The position numbers and the translations under genes were made by a program. From the NCBI GenBank assembly GCA_016929175.1, contig JAFGJI010000199.1, positions 1 to 6,635 on the forward strand: a DNA stretch of 6,635 nucleotides. Reading direction: 5' to 3'. Numbering within the stretch: the first letter of the stretch is position 1; each line of letters opens with the position of its first letter. This DNA is from Thermoplasmatota archaeon. GTDB lineage: Archaea > Thermoplasmatota > Penumbrarchaeia > Penumbrarchaeales > Penumbrarchaeaceae. Under the pieces are notes generated by a model. That model was not told the origin of the DNA, ran no database searches, and worked only from the letters and a program-made list of their open reading frames with translations. Of the stretch, positions 4,699 through 6,635 are shown piece by piece.

Positions 4699-6635
4699 AT
4701 GCGCAGATCGACCCTGACCATAATGGTGCTGGCTGGTCTTTTCCTTGTTGGATTCCTCTCGATCCCCGACGCAAGCGGAGCGCTTGGAGGAGGGGAGACC
4801 GACAGATCCATGATCACCACCGAATCCGGAGAGACGGAATTCTTCATGGACCGGAGCGAGGGATCCTGGTTCATCCTGGATATGATAATCGAAAACGAGC
4901 GAACGACCGAGGTAAAACTGCATATCAACAACCCGGATACCGACGTCTCTCACGATGTCGCCATCGGACTTTTGGTTGCCGAAGATGATGACTGGAAATT
5001 CAGGATAACAGAGATATGGGACTCGAAAGGGTCCGATATCACCGAAGGTTCAGAGGTGACCGAGGGTCTGAACTACACCGTGAAGGAGCTGGAAGGGGGG
5101 GACATGGTCACGGTCGTCCTGGAAGCATCCTATCAGGGAGAAGCCTCGAACGCCGAAAAGGATGTGACCATCCATGCTCTGATACACGACGGCGGAAAGC
5201 TGTTCTCCTCCTCGAGGACCCTGACCTTCAGTACCTACAAGACGAACTATCCCTTGATAGTGATAGGCCTGGTAGCAGCACTTCTTGGTCTCGGTTTCGC
5301 GTTCCTCACCGCAAGGACCATCATCAAAAAGCAGGTTGGGAGCGAGGAGCTGCTCAAGATCGCAGGCTACATCAAGGAGGGGGCCACCGCATTCCTGAAC
5401 GCGGAATACAAGGTCATAATCTGGTTCATCGCCGCGGTGGTTCTGTTCTTCATCGTTGGCATTTTCGCCCTGGATATGGACTGGCAGCTTATCCCCGCAT
5501 TCCTTCTCGGGGCCCTTTTCTCCGCTTCCGCCGGTAACATCGGGATGAAGATAGCCACCATGGCGAATGCGAAGACTGCATGGGCCTGCAAGGAGGGCAA
5601 GAGGGCCGGTCTCAGGGTCGCCTTCAACTCGGGCTCCGTCATGGGTCTCACGGTGGTAGGCCTGGGACTCCTGGGAGTATCCTTGCTGTTCCTGATCTTC
5701 GGGAACGTCAACATGCTCTTCGGCTTCGGTTTCGGCGCATCATCCATCGCACTGTTCGCAAGGGTGGGCGGGGGCATCTACACCAAGGCCGCGGATGTCG
5801 GTGCCGATCTCGTGGGCAAGGTGGAGGCGGGCATACCCGAGGACGATCCCAGGAACCCCGCCACCATTGCAGATAATGTTGGTGACAACGTCGGTGACGT
5901 TGCGGGCATGGGAGCTGACCTATTCGAATCCTATGTGGATTCGATCATCGCTGCCATGGCACTTGGTATTATGGGGGTTTCTGCTCTCGGGACCGATCTC
6001 GTAGGGGGGGGCGCCGCCGGTGCTGCAACCCTTCTGCCACTCCTTCTTGCGGGTGTAGGTATAATCTGCGCCGTCCTCGGAACGTTCGCTGTCGGGGCCG
6101 GAAGCGACAGCACCGATGCCCACAAGCAGCTGAACAGGGGCATCTGGGTAGCGGCCGGACTTATGACGATCGCATCCCTAGGTTTGATCTGGTTCATCTT
6201 CAAGGACGAGGCTGATGCATCGGCTATCATCGCTTCCCTGTTCTTCTCGTTGATAGCTGGGCTTGCCGCCGGTATCGTCATCGGAAAGGTCACCGAATAC
6301 TACACATCGGACCATTCCAAACCCACACAGAGGGTTTCGGAAGCGTCCACCACCGGTGCCGGCCCCAACATCATAGCAGGCCTCGGCCTCGGAATGATCT
6401 CGACGGCTGTACCTGTAATAGCGGTCGTTATCACGATCATCGTGGCATTCCTTCTCTCTGGCCTTTACGGGATCGCACTTGCGGCCGTCGGAATGCTCTC
6501 CACCCTCGGTATTACACTCGCCACCGACACCTACGGACCGGTGGCCGACAACGCCGCGGGTCTGGCCGAGATGGCAGGCATGGGAAAGAAGGTAAGGGAG
6601 ACTGCGGAGGAGCTCGACGCGGTGGGCAACACAAC
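4699..6635 (+). CDS. hppA: Membrane-bound ion-translocating pyrophosphatase with N-terminal secreted domain (3' partial)
   Basis: The enzyme hydrolyses pyrophosphate and pumps H+ or Na+ out across the membrane. The frame is open to the window end, with 645 full codons visible. Residues 1-27 are a signal peptide (MRRS, hydrophobic core 5-21, likely cut near DASGA). Residues about 28-180 are a soluble beta-rich domain absent from ordinary family members. The usual first membrane span starts at about 185 (PLIVIGLVAALLGLGFAFL). Catalytic motifs are intact: DVGADLVGKVE at 366-376 and DNVGDNVGDVAGMGADLFES at 392-411, then GSDSTDAHKQLNRG (468-481) and the DTYGPVADNAAG loop (610-621). E410 and D414 occupy the two alternative gate positions of helix 6. 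The visible end is GNTT (643-646); the next residue, outside the window, is the Ala/Lys that tells K+-dependent from K+-independent enzymes. Family certain; Na+ or H+ specificity cannot be decided. Symbol by family. Confidence 0.95.
   Translation, partial: MRRSTLTIMVLAGLFLVGFLSIPDASGALGGGETDRSMITTESGETEFFMDRSEGSWFILDMIIENERTTEVKLHINNPDTDVSHDVAIGLLVAEDDDWKFRITEIWDSKGSDITEGSEVTEGLNYTVKELEGGDMVTVVLEASYQGEASNAEKDVTIHALIHDGGKLFSSSRTLTFSTYKTNYPLIVIGLVAALLGLGFAFLTARTIIKKQVGSEELLKIAGYIKEGATAFLNAEYKVIIWFIAAVVLFFIVGIFALDMDWQLIPAFLLGALFSASAGNIGMKIATMANAKTAWACKEGKRAGLRVAFNSGSVMGLTVVGLGLLGVSLLFLIFGNVNMLFGFGFGASSIALFARVGGGIYTKAADVGADLVGKVEAGIPEDDPRNPATIADNVGDNVGDVAGMGADLFESYVDSIIAAMALGIMGVSALGTDLVGGGAAGAATLLPLLLAGVGIICAVLGTFAVGAGSDSTDAHKQLNRGIWVAAGLMTIASLGLIWFIFKDEADASAIIASLFFSLIAGLAAGIVIGKVTEYYTSDHSKPTQRVSEASTTGAGPNIIAGLGLGMISTAVPVIAVVITIIVAFLLSGLYGIALAAVGMLSTLGITLATDTYGPVADNAAGLAEMAGMGKKVRETAEELDAVGNT

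Noticed and set aside
4575..4988. Plus-strand ORF of 137 codons starting at the end of the zinc-ribbon gene
   Set aside because: It is rich in Arg, His and Pro with no motif, and overlaps the signal peptide and secreted domain of the pyrophosphatase in another frame.
5016..5537. Plus-strand ORF of 173 codons
   Set aside because: Arg/Gly-rich shadow of the pyrophosphatase frame, which carries recognisable family sequence across this interval.
5367..5777. Minus-strand ORF of 136 codons, possible antisense gene
   Set aside because: Lies wholly opposite the conserved pyrophosphatase membrane core; no ribosome site or recognisable motif. GC-rich codons leave long antisense frames open.
1..6635. 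Search for tRNA/rRNA genes, CRISPR repeats, insertion sequences or long direct repeats
   Set aside because: None seen by eye: no evenly spaced repeats, no cloverleaf with a CCA-end pattern, no transposase-like frame. Gene content is continuous housekeeping and unknown genes.

Overview
The window is a stretch of archaeal chromosome with all supported genes on the + strand. The firmest marker is a complete two-repeat TATA-binding protein gene (tbp), which is confined to archaea and eukaryotes. GGTGA/GGAGG-type ribosome sites, TATA-like elements about 25-80 nt upstream of genes, and a ThiI-type THUMP protein agree with this. A FolD enzyme in an archaeon points to tetrahydrofolate use, and together with a membrane pyrophosphatase it suggests a Euryarchaeote, probably of the Thermoplasmatota broad group. 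That placement is an inference, not a proof. Coding sequence is moderately GC-rich and intergenic gaps are short and AT-richer.

Layout. (1) 1-635: the 3' part of a ThiI-like gene. It has the THUMP end and linker of tRNA 4-thiouridine synthase, but the SGGxDS ATP-binding loop is gone and the C-terminal domain is short. (2) 621-721: an AT-rich promoter overlapping the end of that gene, followed by a small hairpin. (3) 722-2124: tbp and, 23 nt later, an unrecognised 279-aa protein that looks like a beta-sandwich followed by an alpha/beta 'platform'. (4) 2125-2233: a short AT-rich gap with a TATA-like element and a doubtful 35-codon ORF. (5) 2234-3184: an unrecognised 316-aa protein with a central CxxC...CxxC zinc ribbon. 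(6) 3224-4578: folD, apparently leaderless, overlapping by 7 nt a small zinc-ribbon protein with two membrane segments. (7) 4699-6635: a membrane-bound ion-pumping pyrophosphatase, cut by the window end, carrying about 185 extra N-terminal residues: a signal peptide and an extracytoplasmic beta-rich domain.

How they fit together. tbp provides basal transcription, folD one-carbon metabolism, and the pyrophosphatase couples PPi hydrolysis to Na+ or H+ export. These are housekeeping functions, and no mobile element, CRISPR array, tRNA or rRNA gene is visible. The most unusual items are the secreted domain fused to the pyrophosphatase, the ThiI-like protein without its catalytic loop, and the adaptin/COP-appendage-like architecture encoded next to tbp. 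No gene set here amounts to an obvious new multi-gene system. The novelty lies in these single proteins.
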